Assembly (NCBI GenBank): GCA_963753055.1 | Contig: CAVWAP010000009.1 | Span: 1 to 64,000 of the forward strand | Length of the DNA: 64,000 bases | Direction: 5' to 3' | Source of the DNA: JAUWGC01 sp963753055 | Lineage (GTDB): Bacteria > Bacteroidota > Bacteroidia > Bacteroidales > B18-G4 | Shown here: positions 50,115-59,735 of the stretch, piece by piece | Layout of the letters: each line of letters begins with the position of its first letter | How positions within the stretch are numbered: position 1 is the stretch's first letter | Made by a program: the position numbers and the translations under genes | The notes under the pieces: model-generated | The model's database searches: none | Seen by the model: only the letters and a program-made list of their open reading frames with translations | Told to the model about the DNA's origin: nothing

Positions 50115-52088
50115 TTATTCTGAATTCTGAACAGCCTTATGAAGTGCTTTCATTGAAATATTGCCAATGGCCAGCGGCCTGAGCTCACCCATAATCCAAT
50201 CAGTTGCATCTTTTTTATTGTCAGACCTTCCTATTTGTGCAAATTTGTTTTTCAGGAAAGGAATATGAGCTATAACCTCATCTTCATTCATCTCCTTGTA
50301 TTTGATAACGGTCAGCACAGATGGAAAATCCATCTTAGGATGTTCGTAGACCACCGGCAACATCATCTTTGCCAGCTCCAGGTCATATTTTTCTTGTTTC
50401 AGGAAGCGGAAAAGAGCAAAGATGATCTTATAATTGAATTCTTCAGCCGCAATATAATGTCCCTCAACAAATTTCAGAATATGCCCGAAGAAAGTGCCAA
50501 CAAATTTTGGTTCGATTTTCAGTTCATCAACAATCCTTTCAATTAGAAGAAAATGGTTTCTCCTGAAGATATAAGTCAAGGTATCTTCAGGGATATTCCA
50601 TTTCTTAAGCTGCTTATACCGGTCAATAATATCTGTGGGCAGGTTTTGTCCAATAGTCTTTATTTGCTCATCTTCTAAAGGAATAGGAGCAGAGTCAGTA
50701 TCCGGGTACATGCGATCAGCTCCCGGCAGAACCCTTTCAAAAATTGTGGTTCCATCCATAAATGATTTCCTGGTCTCATTGGGTATTCCCTCAAATGCCA
50801 TCTGGCACCTTTCTTCAATTGTTTCCAGTGCAGTGGCAATATCATCTTCCGGTCCCCAGAAAATCATCTGTGCGTCCTCATCTTTTGCTTTTAACTCTTT
50901 TTTTATCTTATTCCATTTATTTTCAGGAATGGATGACCTTAATCCCTCAGAATGGATCATATTTGGCTGATTAAGACAAGCAATAACCAGAAGCCTTTCG
51001 GAGATCTCATCAGCAAACATCTTCTCAGGCTGGGTGAAGTGTGACAATATGCCTTTAAAACCCGGAAGATTAACAGCTACAATAAGCTTGTTGTCCTTTT
51101 TAGCCTGTGTCAATGGTGCATACCTGAAATTAAAGTTCTCCAGGCTCAGTCTCTTATGATTTATTGACCATTTCCCCGGCTCAGGGATGCGTTTATTGAG
51201 ATCCTCAAGGATATGGAGCAATGCCCATTGTCTGAAGGCTTCGTTATGGGTTAGTTCCGGAATCCATTTGGTATGGGCAACCCCCTTAATTTCAACCCTG
51301 GTTCCTCCTTTACAGCTCACATTCACATCCTGTCGACCGGCTCCAATACCGGTCCTGACTTTCCCTGTGCTGCGATTTAAAAAACGAATATAATCACATG
51401 CTTCTTTGACCTCTTCCGGGTTAGAACAGTCGGGGTATGTGACAGTTTCAATAAGCGGCATCCCCAAACGGTCGGTCTGGTAAGTACGGATATGACCAAT
51501 ATCTGAGATTTCACGACAGGAGTCCTCCTCCAGGCTTAACTGGATCAACCGGACCTTTTTATTCTTTAATGGTATCTCCCCTTCTACTCCAATTATTGCC
51601 GTACGCTGGAATCCGGTTGGAATACTTCCATCGAGGTACTGTTTACGGGTGATATGCACCTCCCCAACAATGTTCAGCTTAGAAAGAAGTGAGATCTCAA
51701 TAGCTATATTCAAGGCCTCTTCATCAATAGTAAAGGGTGGTGTATCATCTACATCATAAGTACAAGCAGTTTCATTATTAATGCGGTAGATGATCTCCTT
51801 GCGGGTTTTGAACTCCATCAATGCTGTGCCATCATATTCGCCTAACTCACTGAGTGTTGGACGCATATGCCTGATTAGCTCAGCATCATAATCTTCATGC
51901 TTGTTATAAAGGCCAGCCGGGCATCGGCAAAACAGCTTTTCACTGGTTTTGAGTTGCTGGTGAACTTCCAATCCGGACATGAATCCTATTCTGTCATAGT
52001 CCTTTTGAGAAGCATTTTTTCGTGGAACATATCCAATTCTTTCACGAGTTTGGAGGTAATTCTCCCTGGGATCAAATCCTTTCTTCAT
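50115..52088 (-). CDS. gatE: Glu-tRNA(Gln) amidotransferase subunit E
   Basis: 657 residues from the ATG at 52088; an earlier ATG at 52130 falls in the promoter. GatB-like core: 'IGFMSGLEVHQQLKTSEKLFCRC' split over strand and turn, 'LSEEDSCREISD'-like 'SLEEDSCREIS', 'DRLGMPLIETVTYPD' and 'VRTGIGAGRQDVNVSCKGG'. The GatE-specific AspRS-like insertion follows ('IFERVLPGADRMYPDTDSAPI'), and the C-terminal helical YqeY-like tail ends the protein ('WIMGELRPLAIGNISMKALHK'). It binds and phosphorylates the Glu-tRNA(Gln). Clearly GatE and not bacterial GatB because of this insertion. Confidence 0.92.
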   Translation of the reverse strand: MKKGFDPRENYLQTRERIGYVPRKNASQKDYDRIGFMSGLEVHQQLKTSEKLFCRCPAGLYNKHEDYDAELIRHMRPTLSELGEYDGTALMEFKTRKEIIYRINNETACTYDVDDTPPFTIDEEALNIAIEISLLSKLNIVGEVHITRKQYLDGSIPTGFQRTAIIGVEGEIPLKNKKVRLIQLSLEEDSCREISDIGHIRTYQTDRLGMPLIETVTYPDCSNPEEVKEACDYIRFLNRSTGKVRTGIGAGRQDVNVSCKGGTRVEIKGVAHTKWIPELTHNEAFRQWALLHILEDLNKRIPEPGKWSINHKRLSLENFNFRYAPLTQAKKDNKLIVAVNLPGFKGILSHFTQPEKMFADEISERLLVIACLNQPNMIHSEGLRSSIPENKWNKIKKELKAKDEDAQMIFWGPEDDIATALETIEERCQMAFEGIPNETRKSFMDGTTIFERVLPGADRMYPDTDSAPIPLEDEQIKTIGQNLPTDIIDRYKQLKKWNIPEDTLTYIFRRNHFLLIERIVDELKIEPKFVGTFFGHILKFVEGHYIAAEEFNYKIIFALFRFLKQEKYDLELAKMMLPVVYEHPKMDFPSVLTVIKYKEMNEDEVIAHIPFLKNKFAQIGRSDNKKDATDWIMGELRPLAIGNISMKALHKAVQNSE

Positions 52089-52101
52089 CACGATGGGATT
52101 A

Positions 52102-52131
52102 CAAAGAAACGTTAGATTATTGGTTGGCAAA
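52102..52131 (-). promoter_or_regulatory. Possible promoter of gatE-gatD
   Basis: On the minus strand TTTG (complement of 52128-52131) and TTTCTTTG (complement of 52102-52109, one mismatch to TAnnTTTG) are 18 bases apart. The start of transcription would be about eight bases before the ATG at 52088. Confidence 0.4.
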
Positions 52132-52183
52132 TGTAATAATAAATTGAAACCAAGGGGGATGAGAAGAGTAATTTAAAGTGACT

Positions 52184-54013
52184 CTATTTAGGTTCAAAAC
52201 CTTCTACCCTAAAATTGTCAATATATATAGGCATGGTACCCCGATGCCATATATAAGACTGGAACAGATCGCTGGTATTGCGTATTGTAGGGGTAAGATA
52301 GTCCATACTCAAATGGATCCACTTATTTCGTTGTAGTTGATTAGGGTCAGCACAGTTGGCTGTATATCCATACAGGCCTTTTCTCCTCGACATGGTCATT
52401 ACAAGACAGGGTAATTCACCTTCATATCCCTCAGGAATGAGAATATCTACACTGGCACGGATCCAGGCATGGTCTTTCCTGCTGATCCCATGATAAGTTG
52501 TTACTACATCCGGTGAAAACTGCCTGTTTCCATCCAGGCGAAAAACCGTGCTTTGAGATATCGTATCATAAAAATAATTCGTGTGATAGTTGGTATCCCT
52601 AATGCTATAATCATAATAGCCGATGCTCCTTCGGGTATAATCATATTCATTGTGGAAGACGTTGTCGCCTGTAAACGACTTTTCAATCAGCTTCAACTTC
52701 TTTGTTTCAGGTGATATCTCTGTTTTTCCAAATATGGCGAAGTAATAAGCCTTGGTAGTATAGTATGGGTCAAGGATATAATTATTAAGCTGCCAGGTCT
52801 GGAATAAGTTCAGGATTATGAAGAACAGGATCAGCAATCCGATAATTATCCGCTTAAAAAGGTTTAGCCTGGCAATCCTTTCAAGAGCATATCCAAAAGG
52901 AATGACAAGAATGGCATAGGATGTAATAAGGGGCCTGTTACTGAAGCATGCTCCATACCACCACTCTGTCCAGCTGGAAATAATATAAAATGTGGCAAGG
53001 AAATATATCAGCACTACCGGGAATAGCTTCCTGTTGTTCCTGTACAGGTAAACAAACCCAATAAGAGCAAAGGCCATGACCGGTGTATAGATCAACCACC
53101 CTTTACGAAAGCTGAACAGGGCACTCAGAATATATGGAGAGGCAAAGTCAAGGCCAATGCCAGGGTTCTTGTAACTGTCATAAATGAAGAATCCTGTATT
53201 TACCTGCCAGTATATCATTTGCGGGAGGAAGAACAGAAAAGACAGAGCCATTGCCAGGATGATCTGCTTCTTTCTTCTTACAATAAGATTGATCTTTTCC
53301 CTGAATGAGCTTTTATTATACACTCCCCACAAGGTTGGAATCAAGACACAGATAAATTCGCTTGGCTTGGCAAGAACACTGAGCGCAATAGATATGCCAA
53401 CCAGTAACAGGTAGCGGAATTTCTCTTTTTCATGCCATCGTTTTGTATACCAGACATTCACAGCAAGAAGAAAAAACAGGAGATTTGCGGATTCCAGGTT
53501 TTTTATCGTTGCAAAATGGAAATAATTAGTTCCCAGAACAATGATGATCAAAAGCAAAGTGGTGATCTTATCACTGAAAAAGGATAACAGCAGCTTCCTG
53601 GTGAGATACAGGCCCAAAAAAGTATAGATCAGGACGCCCAGGGAAACAGAATACTGGTATGGAAGACTGAATCCGTCAGCCGGAAAACCGGATAATAATG
53701 CTATCAGATGGCCAATCAGGAAAAAAGGCAGGTAAAGTATCGAAAATCCCATTACAAAGAAGAACATGATATTACCCTTTGGGCCTGTGGAGAGCTGATA
53801 TAATGTTCCTGTAACATATTTTTGCTCCATCAGCTCATGGATCCACGAGATATCTGTCAGCATAGGATCAAAATGGATGAAAGTAGCAGGGAGGTAAAGG
53901 TAATAACCGAAGACATCCCAGCTTAGTTCGTTATCGGTCAATGTGATAACACGAATAACACAGATAAGGGCAAATAATACAAGTAAGGCAAGCAGGGAGG
54001 CTCTGTTTTTCAT
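52184..54013 (-). CDS. GT-C-fold membrane glycosyltransferase-like protein
   Basis: 609 residues. Eleven or so membrane helices (to about residue 425) open with 'TDNELSWDVFGYYLYLPATFI'; the acidic residue in the first loop is the usual catalytic position of GT39/GT83-like enzymes that use lipid-linked sugars. 'LGTNYFHFATIKNLESANLLFFLLAV' is a typical inner block. The last 180 residues form an exported beta-rich domain ('SVDILIPEGYEGELPCLVMT', 'YIDNFRVEGF'), similar in layout to carbohydrate-binding sandwiches. The sugar and acceptor are unknown. Monocistronic. Confidence 0.7.
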   Translation of the reverse strand: MKNRASLLALLVLFALICVIRVITLTDNELSWDVFGYYLYLPATFIHFDPMLTDISWIHELMEQKYVTGTLYQLSTGPKGNIMFFFVMGFSILYLPFFLIGHLIALLSGFPADGFSLPYQYSVSLGVLIYTFLGLYLTRKLLLSFFSDKITTLLLIIIVLGTNYFHFATIKNLESANLLFFLLAVNVWYTKRWHEKEKFRYLLLVGISIALSVLAKPSEFICVLIPTLWGVYNKSSFREKINLIVRRKKQIILAMALSFLFFLPQMIYWQVNTGFFIYDSYKNPGIGLDFASPYILSALFSFRKGWLIYTPVMAFALIGFVYLYRNNRKLFPVVLIYFLATFYIISSWTEWWYGACFSNRPLITSYAILVIPFGYALERIARLNLFKRIIIGLLILFFIILNLFQTWQLNNYILDPYYTTKAYYFAIFGKTEISPETKKLKLIEKSFTGDNVFHNEYDYTRRSIGYYDYSIRDTNYHTNYFYDTISQSTVFRLDGNRQFSPDVVTTYHGISRKDHAWIRASVDILIPEGYEGELPCLVMTMSRRKGLYGYTANCADPNQLQRNKWIHLSMDYLTPTIRNTSDLFQSYIWHRGTMPIYIDNFRVEGFEPK

Positions 54014-54103
54014 AATTATTGAATTGGGCGATGGAAAGGAACTAAGGTACGAAAATAATTAAAAATTTATTTTCATATCTTGCGACCCCGAAGGGAAGTG
54101 ATA

Positions 54104-54146
54104 GGTGATTAGGTGATTAAGTGATTAGGTGATTAAGTGATTAAGA
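54104..54146. repeat. Octamer word array (AAGTGATT)
   Basis: Five tandem GTGATTAG/GTGATTAA words end two bases before the ATG at 54148. Just upstream, 'GCGACCCCGAAGGG' resembles a fragment of the 48511 element's hairpin. Confidence 0.75.
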
Positions 54147-54147
54147 T

Positions 54148-54906
54148 ATGAATTATACTACTTTTCAGCTGGTTTTATATGTTTGGATAGGTATTGCTGT
54201 GCTTACCTTCATATTATTACTTTTTGTAACTGCACCATACGGGAGGCATAGCAAGTCAAACTGGGGACCAATGATCGGCAATCGTGCTGGCTGGATCATT
54301 ATGGAATTACCGGCATTAGCATTACCGATCTTATTTTTCTTTTTAGGAGACGGGGAAAAATCGGTTACGGCCTGGATCTTCCTTGCGCTTTTCACCTTTC
54401 ACTACTTTAACCGCGTGGTAATTTTTCCTTTCCGTCTCAGGACGAAAGGCAAGAAGATGCCTCTGGTCATCGTCTCATCTGCCATTTTCTTTAACATGGT
54501 CAATGGGTTTGCAATTGGATACTTCCTGGGTAATTTTGCCGGCGATTATACTATATCGTGGTTAAGCGACTGGCGGTTTATCACAGGTACCATCCTGTTT
54601 TTCGCAGGTTTATCAATTAACTGGAAAGCTGACAATACCCTTATCAATCTGCGCAGAAACAGCAGCAATGGATACCAGATACCCAGGGGTGGATTATTTG
54701 AATACATCAGTTGCCCGAATCACTTTGGCGAGATAATAGAGTGGGTTGGTTATGCCATACTCACCTGGTGTCTGCCAGGTCTGTCGTTTGCTACCTGGAC
54801 TATTGCCAACCTCCTACCACGGGCAATGGACCATCATAAATGGTACAAAGGGCATTTTGAAGACTACCCTGAGCGAAGAAAAGCAGTGCTCCCATACTTG
54901 TTGTAG
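54148..54906 (+). CDS. Steroid 5-alpha-reductase-like membrane protein (DUF1295 family)
   Basis: 252 residues with six or seven membrane helices. The C-terminal half has the NADPH-binding signatures of the 3-oxo-5-alpha-steroid 4-dehydrogenase family: 'SINWKADNTLINLRRN', 'YQIPRGGLFEYISCPNHFGE' and 'HHKWYKGHFEDYPERRKAVLPYLL'. In bacteria the substrate is unknown; lipid or isoprenoid double bonds are possible. The octamer array touches the start codon and leaves no room for a normal ribosome site, an odd feature. It faces the surface-protein cluster. Confidence 0.85.
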   Translation: MNYTTFQLVLYVWIGIAVLTFILLLFVTAPYGRHSKSNWGPMIGNRAGWIIMELPALALPILFFFLGDGEKSVTAWIFLALFTFHYFNRVVIFPFRLRTKGKKMPLVIVSSAIFFNMVNGFAIGYFLGNFAGDYTISWLSDWRFITGTILFFAGLSINWKADNTLINLRRNSSNGYQIPRGGLFEYISCPNHFGEIIEWVGYAILTWCLPGLSFATWTIANLLPRAMDHHKWYKGHFEDYPERRKAVLPYLL

Positions 54907-54977
54907 TGATTGAGTATTGAGAAGTATGGCGCTATGTGTTTTCTATGTGCCTCTATGAATCTCCGCTCCCCGCTCAC

Positions 54978-57900
54978 CTATTTATTGTGAATTACATACG
55001 GGTTGGGGAAACCCAATTTATTGATCTTTGATAAGAATTTTGAAGCTTCAAGGCTATCTCTGAAACCAGCAACACGTACTTTGTAAATTTCATTATCAGT
55101 AACGATTACTACCGGTTTTCCAGTTGTTTCAATGAGCCTTCGCTGTGCAGCTAATGCATTCTCTTTCTGTTCATATGATCCTGCCTGGATATATATCTTA
55201 AAAGGAATATCATTTTCCCAGGCATCCATGATATATGAACCCTTGAATCCGGTTGTTTTTAGCTCTCCTACGACCTTTTCAGCCTCCTTGCGTCCTGCAA
55301 ATGTTGTAACTCTCAACTTGTTTAAGCCGTTTTCTTTAACAATCTTCACCTTACCCCGGGGTACAGGTAATGCAAAACTTTGACGGTGCAATGGATTAGA
55401 AAGTACACCAGGGCTGGCAACTATGTCTACTTGTGTCCTGCCATAAATACTTGACTCCGGGAAACCCTCTGACACAAGGCCTGGCATGACCTGTCTCATT
55501 TCAGTACTGTCCGCAAATCCTGAAATTGTCACTTTGTTATACTCATGATCAATGGGTTGAAGTCCTTCAACTGTGATCAATGCATAACGTCCGATGACCC
55601 TGACAAGTTTCTTTTGAACTGCAATGGCTTCTTCCTTTGTCTCATAGGCTCCCACCTGGATTACTGTCCTTTCCGGAGCCTTCTTATCCGGTTTCCTGAC
55701 TATGAAGGCACCTGGATATCCTGCAGCTTCCAGGTTTGGCATGAACCTTCTGGCTTCTTCCATATTGGCAAACCCAATGATCCAGATCTTACTCTTGCCA
55801 TTTTCTGTAACAATAAGTACGGGCAGTTGCTTGCGTACCTGTAATGCATATGACCTGCGATTCATGGGACTAACCGCATCTTCTGCATCCATCAGCATCT
55901 TTTTATAAGTCGTGGTCTCCACACTGGACTCGGGGAAGCCTGTAGCAACCAGCCTGGGTGCAACTTGTTTCATTTCGTTGGTGTCGGCGAATCCTGATAC
56001 CCTGACGGTATTAAGTTCATCATCCGGCTGAGCCAGCTCCTCAACCATGACCGTTGCCCGTCTGCCTTTACCTGTCACACCAGAAAGGTTCTTCCTGGCA
56101 GCAAATGCAGTAGATTCACGCTCATAAGCAGCGACCTGAACCACTGCGCCCATAGGTATCTTTTCGCCTTCTTTATTGATGAAGTACGTATCCTTATAAC
56201 CTTCAGCAAGAACATCCGTTATATAACCTGCCGCGTCTGCCTCGCCTGCAAATCCTGTAATCCTTAGCTTATATTTTCCATCTTCAATAATGATCATCAC
56301 AGGATGCTTCGTGACAGCTTTCAGGTTTCTTTGTGCTGCGACGGCATCCCCTTTATTCCTGAAGGTACCAACTTCGAAAGCAATGCCTGCAGGCGCACGC
56401 TCCCTGATCTTACCATAGACGTAAGCATCAGGATAACCTGCAGTGATCAGTTCGCGGATTTGACGGGAAGCTTCGGCAGTGCTCTCAAAGCCTGTAATAC
56501 TGACGATATAATTACCATCTTTATAAGCAATCATGACTGGCTGTCCAAGCGCTTCCATCAGGTTTTTCTGAGCCTCGACCGCATCCGTTTTGCGCTTAAA
56601 CACACCCACCTGCACAACGACACCCAGTGCAATTGCATCTCCTGTGTGTTTGATGACATACCACTCGGGGAATCCCTTTGATACTAATTCCGGGATAAAT
56701 TGAACCGCCTCTTCCCTGTCAGCAAAACCCATGAGCCGTACTTTATGATATCCATCTTCAACCATGACCGCTATTGGCATATCAAATGTTGCTTTTAGCT
56801 TATTCTCTGTTTCAACAGCATTCTTTTCATCTTCATATGCTCCAACCTGGATATAAACACCCCGCAGGTCTTCGATCAAAGGTGTTATGATGACGGTATC
56901 AGCTTCTGCCACAATGAGTTCGGTAGTATCTTCGGGGGGGACAAACTCCTCTACACCTTTTTTCTCAAGTGTAAACTCAAGGTTGTCAACTATATCACCA
57001 TCAATATCCGGCAAAATGCTAAAAGCAATAGAAGACGGATTTGATTTCATATTCAGCTTGCTTAGCTGATTTGTATCCACACGGGCATAATAGGAGCCTG
57101 TTGGCAGGCCAAGGAAACTGAAGTAGCCATCAAATTCACTTAACACGTGCCCGACCTTGGTGGAATCCATACTGTAGAAGTTCACGATGATACGGCTGCG
57201 GCCTTTAGTCCTGCCACCTCTCTTCAGGAAAACCATACCTGCTCCTTCACCCATGACTTTCACCGGAACCTCAATTCGTTTTAGCTTATTTGCATCTATG
57301 GCCACATTGACAGTTTCGAAAGGAAGCTGCCAGGCAATATTGTCGAAGCTGTTTTTATCAAGCTGCAGCAGGTATGTTGTATATGGCATCAGTTCAAATA
57401 CCCGGATGGTGGTATCATGCTCTGTCCTTTCGATCCTGCCTCCGTTTATCCTGATGTTCAGGCCCGGGATCCTAGGTTCACCCGGATCATAGACTTCATT
57501 AAAGTTAAGATCCAGGTATGGTACGATGACAAGGCCTCCCCTTCCGACACTGGTTCGGTTATGCGCACCAAGGTATTTGGATTTCTTATCATATATCAAA
57601 CTACCCCTGGCTGATGAGAAGATATGGGTTTTCTGGTTCCTGCGCATAACTGACAGGCTGGCCTGGGCAAATGAAAAATCATAACGAAAACCTATTTCAA
57701 AGCTTTTCATCTCAGTTCGGAAGTTCTGCTCATAAGTCATTGTGAGAAATCCGTACTTGAACAAGGGTTTTTCAAGCCTGGCTCTTGCAAAAACAAATTG
57801 TCCATCGTTGTACTGGTATTGAACCATGGGAATGATGGTCAGGCCCCTGCTAAACCTGAAACCCAAAGAAAAATTACTGTATACATTGGGCGCATGTGAA

Positions 57901-59561
57901 TCTGAAAAGATACCGAACGTACTCAGATTGGTGTTAATACCAAAGAAATTTCCACTAAAAAGCAATTCACCCCTGGTCCATGTCTTTCCAGGAGCTATAA
58001 CCTGGTTGGCCAGTGTCAATCTTGTAAATGCACCCACCTTGCGACCTCGTATTGGAATAGATATGACTGCTTTACGCTCTTCCAGATAGTTATAAACGAC
58101 TGCTGTTTGATCACTGTTGTAGCGTGAATAATAAAGCTCAAGGAAAATATTTTTAGGTGTCTGATAACTTAAAACACCTTTTCCTACTACACCATGAACG
58201 TACTCACCAGATACAATCAGATTACCGATTATCCTGATAGAGGAAGTCACGAATGGCATCCAGGGATTGTTGGTTACTCTTGACAGATACTCATAACCAC
58301 CCCCGATGGTAATTCCTTTGGTTAAACCATAATTGATCCATGACCTGGAGTACCGGCTATAGTTTTCGTCTTCAATAAAACCGCCACTGACAGTATATTC
58401 AAAGTCCTTTTTAGGAAGGAAGTTGAAAGGGATCTTATACTGTCTTTCTTCTGTACGCTCTTCTCCCCATGGTCCGTAAAACCTAAGCGTAATGGCCGAG
58501 TTTCCATAAACCAGAGGAACTTCAAACTGATAAAAACCTGAAGCATCTGATTGGACATAATCGATAAGTACATTATTGACATATAGCTCCACTACCCATC
58601 CTGGCTGGGTATGATCAGCCAGGACGAATGACCCAAAAGAGCGCCGATAGGTTGCAGGCGTGTTTGTGACCATTCCACCAATAACAGGTTGCCAGATTGA
58701 CGAGGTAGAAACAAAAGGGAATTTTCCAAGAAAAGCCTGGCGCAAAGGTTTGAAATCATTCTTTACGAACCTCCACAGGTACAATTGCTCATCTTCTACA
58801 AAGGGGCTGTTAGTGTTATAATTCAGGGAAACGTTCGTTTCACCGCCAGCAACAACAGAGCCAAGTGTAAGGTTAAGTCTTGTATCGTTTCTTCCATTGA
58901 CCGTTTGTGTAGAATAAACAGACCAATCGGCCATACCAAAATAAAAACCCGGGTAGCTTCGCTCAATGTTTGTATCAGCTTTTACTTCACCTGTAAGCCT
59001 TCGCAGGTTTGAACGCATCTGGTTCTGCCTCATTTCCCTGACCAATGGCAGTTCAATTTCAGTATTTAATGTAACCATTAACCTTCGGAAATCGAAAGTA
59101 CATACCAGGCCAAACACCTGACCATAGACTGGTGTCTTCATATACAGACCCGTTTCATCCAGGATAAGATCATCAAATTTGAGATCAAAAACCTTATCGC
59201 CTATATAGATACGATTATCAGACCTGTCAATCAAGTAATTGACACTCTGGTCAATAAAGAATCCTGATATGGAATCGAATCCCGGGCTGATAGAGTTCCT
59301 GATCCTTAAAAAATTAAAAACATTTTCAACTGAAAGGTAAACATCGTTATTGTCAGTAATCATGGCAGGTACCTCTGTACCACCGATGCCGACAACATTA
59401 AAAAACACAGAAATTTCGTAGTAATCAGGCTTCTGTTGGGCCTTACCAATGAAAGACAAGAATAGCAGGATAACAAAAAAGCAGGCATGCACCTCCCTTC
59501 TGCGCCCAACACTTTTTTTCTGAAGTCCTTTAAGCATGCGCCTTATAAGCTCACCTTCCAT
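54978..59561 (-). CDS. Usher-like outer-membrane protein with C-terminal tandem SPOR-like units
   Basis: 1527 residues (start possibly 59537, nearer the signal 'VILLFLSFIGKAQQ'). Residues about 45-190: a usher-type N-terminal region ('DVYLSVENVFNFLRI', 'LMVTLNTEIELPLVR'). Residues about 195-740 form a large barrel with an inserted sandwich ('WVVELYVNNVLIDYVQSDASG', 'LRFYGPWGEERTEERQY') as in chaperone-usher pores. Residues about 740-890: 'DLNFNEVYDPGEPRIPG' and carboxypeptidase-regulatory-like sandwiches. From about 900 to the end, six full and two reduced SPOR-like units ('VYIQVGAYEDEKNAVETENKL' type), expected to bind denuded peptidoglycan glycans. Last gene of the surface cluster, 174 bases after the DUF4402 gene. 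Confidence 0.6.
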   Translation of the reverse strand: MEGELIRRMLKGLQKKSVGRRREVHACFFVILLFLSFIGKAQQKPDYYEISVFFNVVGIGGTEVPAMITDNNDVYLSVENVFNFLRIRNSISPGFDSISGFFIDQSVNYLIDRSDNRIYIGDKVFDLKFDDLILDETGLYMKTPVYGQVFGLVCTFDFRRLMVTLNTEIELPLVREMRQNQMRSNLRRLTGEVKADTNIERSYPGFYFGMADWSVYSTQTVNGRNDTRLNLTLGSVVAGGETNVSLNYNTNSPFVEDEQLYLWRFVKNDFKPLRQAFLGKFPFVSTSSIWQPVIGGMVTNTPATYRRSFGSFVLADHTQPGWVVELYVNNVLIDYVQSDASGFYQFEVPLVYGNSAITLRFYGPWGEERTEERQYKIPFNFLPKKDFEYTVSGGFIEDENYSRYSRSWINYGLTKGITIGGGYEYLSRVTNNPWMPFVTSSIRIIGNLIVSGEYVHGVVGKGVLSYQTPKNIFLELYYSRYNSDQTAVVYNYLEERKAVISIPIRGRKVGAFTRLTLANQVIAPGKTWTRGELLFSGNFFGINTNLSTFGIFSDSHAPNVYSNFSLGFRFSRGLTIIPMVQYQYNDGQFVFARARLEKPLFKYGFLTMTYEQNFRTEMKSFEIGFRYDFSFAQASLSVMRRNQKTHIFSSARGSLIYDKKSKYLGAHNRTSVGRGGLVIVPYLDLNFNEVYDPGEPRIPGLNIRINGGRIERTEHDTTIRVFELMPYTTYLLQLDKNSFDNIAWQLPFETVNVAIDANKLKRIEVPVKVMGEGAGMVFLKRGGRTKGRSRIIVNFYSMDSTKVGHVLSEFDGYFSFLGLPTGSYYARVDTNQLSKLNMKSNPSSIAFSILPDIDGDIVDNLEFTLEKKGVEEFVPPEDTTELIVAEADTVIITPLIEDLRGVYIQVGAYEDEKNAVETENKLKATFDMPIAVMVEDGYHKVRLMGFADREEAVQFIPELVSKGFPEWYVIKHTGDAIALGVVVQVGVFKRKTDAVEAQKNLMEALGQPVMIAYKDGNYIVSITGFESTAEASRQIRELITAGYPDAYVYGKIRERAPAGIAFEVGTFRNKGDAVAAQRNLKAVTKHPVMIIIEDGKYKLRITGFAGEADAAGYITDVLAEGYKDTYFINKEGEKIPMGAVVQVAAYERESTAFAARKNLSGVTGKGRRATVMVEELAQPDDELNTVRVSGFADTNEMKQVAPRLVATGFPESSVETTTYKKMLMDAEDAVSPMNRRSYALQVRKQLPVLIVTENGKSKIWIIGFANMEEARRFMPNLEAAGYPGAFIVRKPDKKAPERTVIQVGAYETKEEAIAVQKKLVRVIGRYALITVEGLQPIDHEYNKVTISGFADSTEMRQVMPGLVSEGFPESSIYGRTQVDIVASPGVLSNPLHRQSFALPVPRGKVKIVKENGLNKLRVTTFAGRKEAEKVVGELKTTGFKGSYIMDAWENDIPFKIYIQAGSYEQKENALAAQRRLIETTGKPVVIVTDNEIYKVRVAGFRDSLEASKFLSKINKLGFPNPYVIHNK

Positions 59562-59735
59562 AGGAAGTTCTTAACACTTGATTAAGTTAACACAAAGCTT
59601 ATAAATGTAATTTAAATAGGTATAATTTTAAAAAATAATAATTAAAAAATCAGGCTATAAAAGCGCGCAAACCCGCAATTGACAAACAAAAGCGATTGTT
59701 AATAAATTAAAGAAAAGTGTTCTGAAAGATACCTG
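59562..59735. other. AT-rich gap between DUF4402 and usher-like genes
   Basis: 174 bases, very AT-rich, with one GC-rich island (AGCGCGCAAACCCGC near 59662). I see no terminator or clear promoter, so the usher-like gene may be read through from upstream. Confidence 0.5.
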
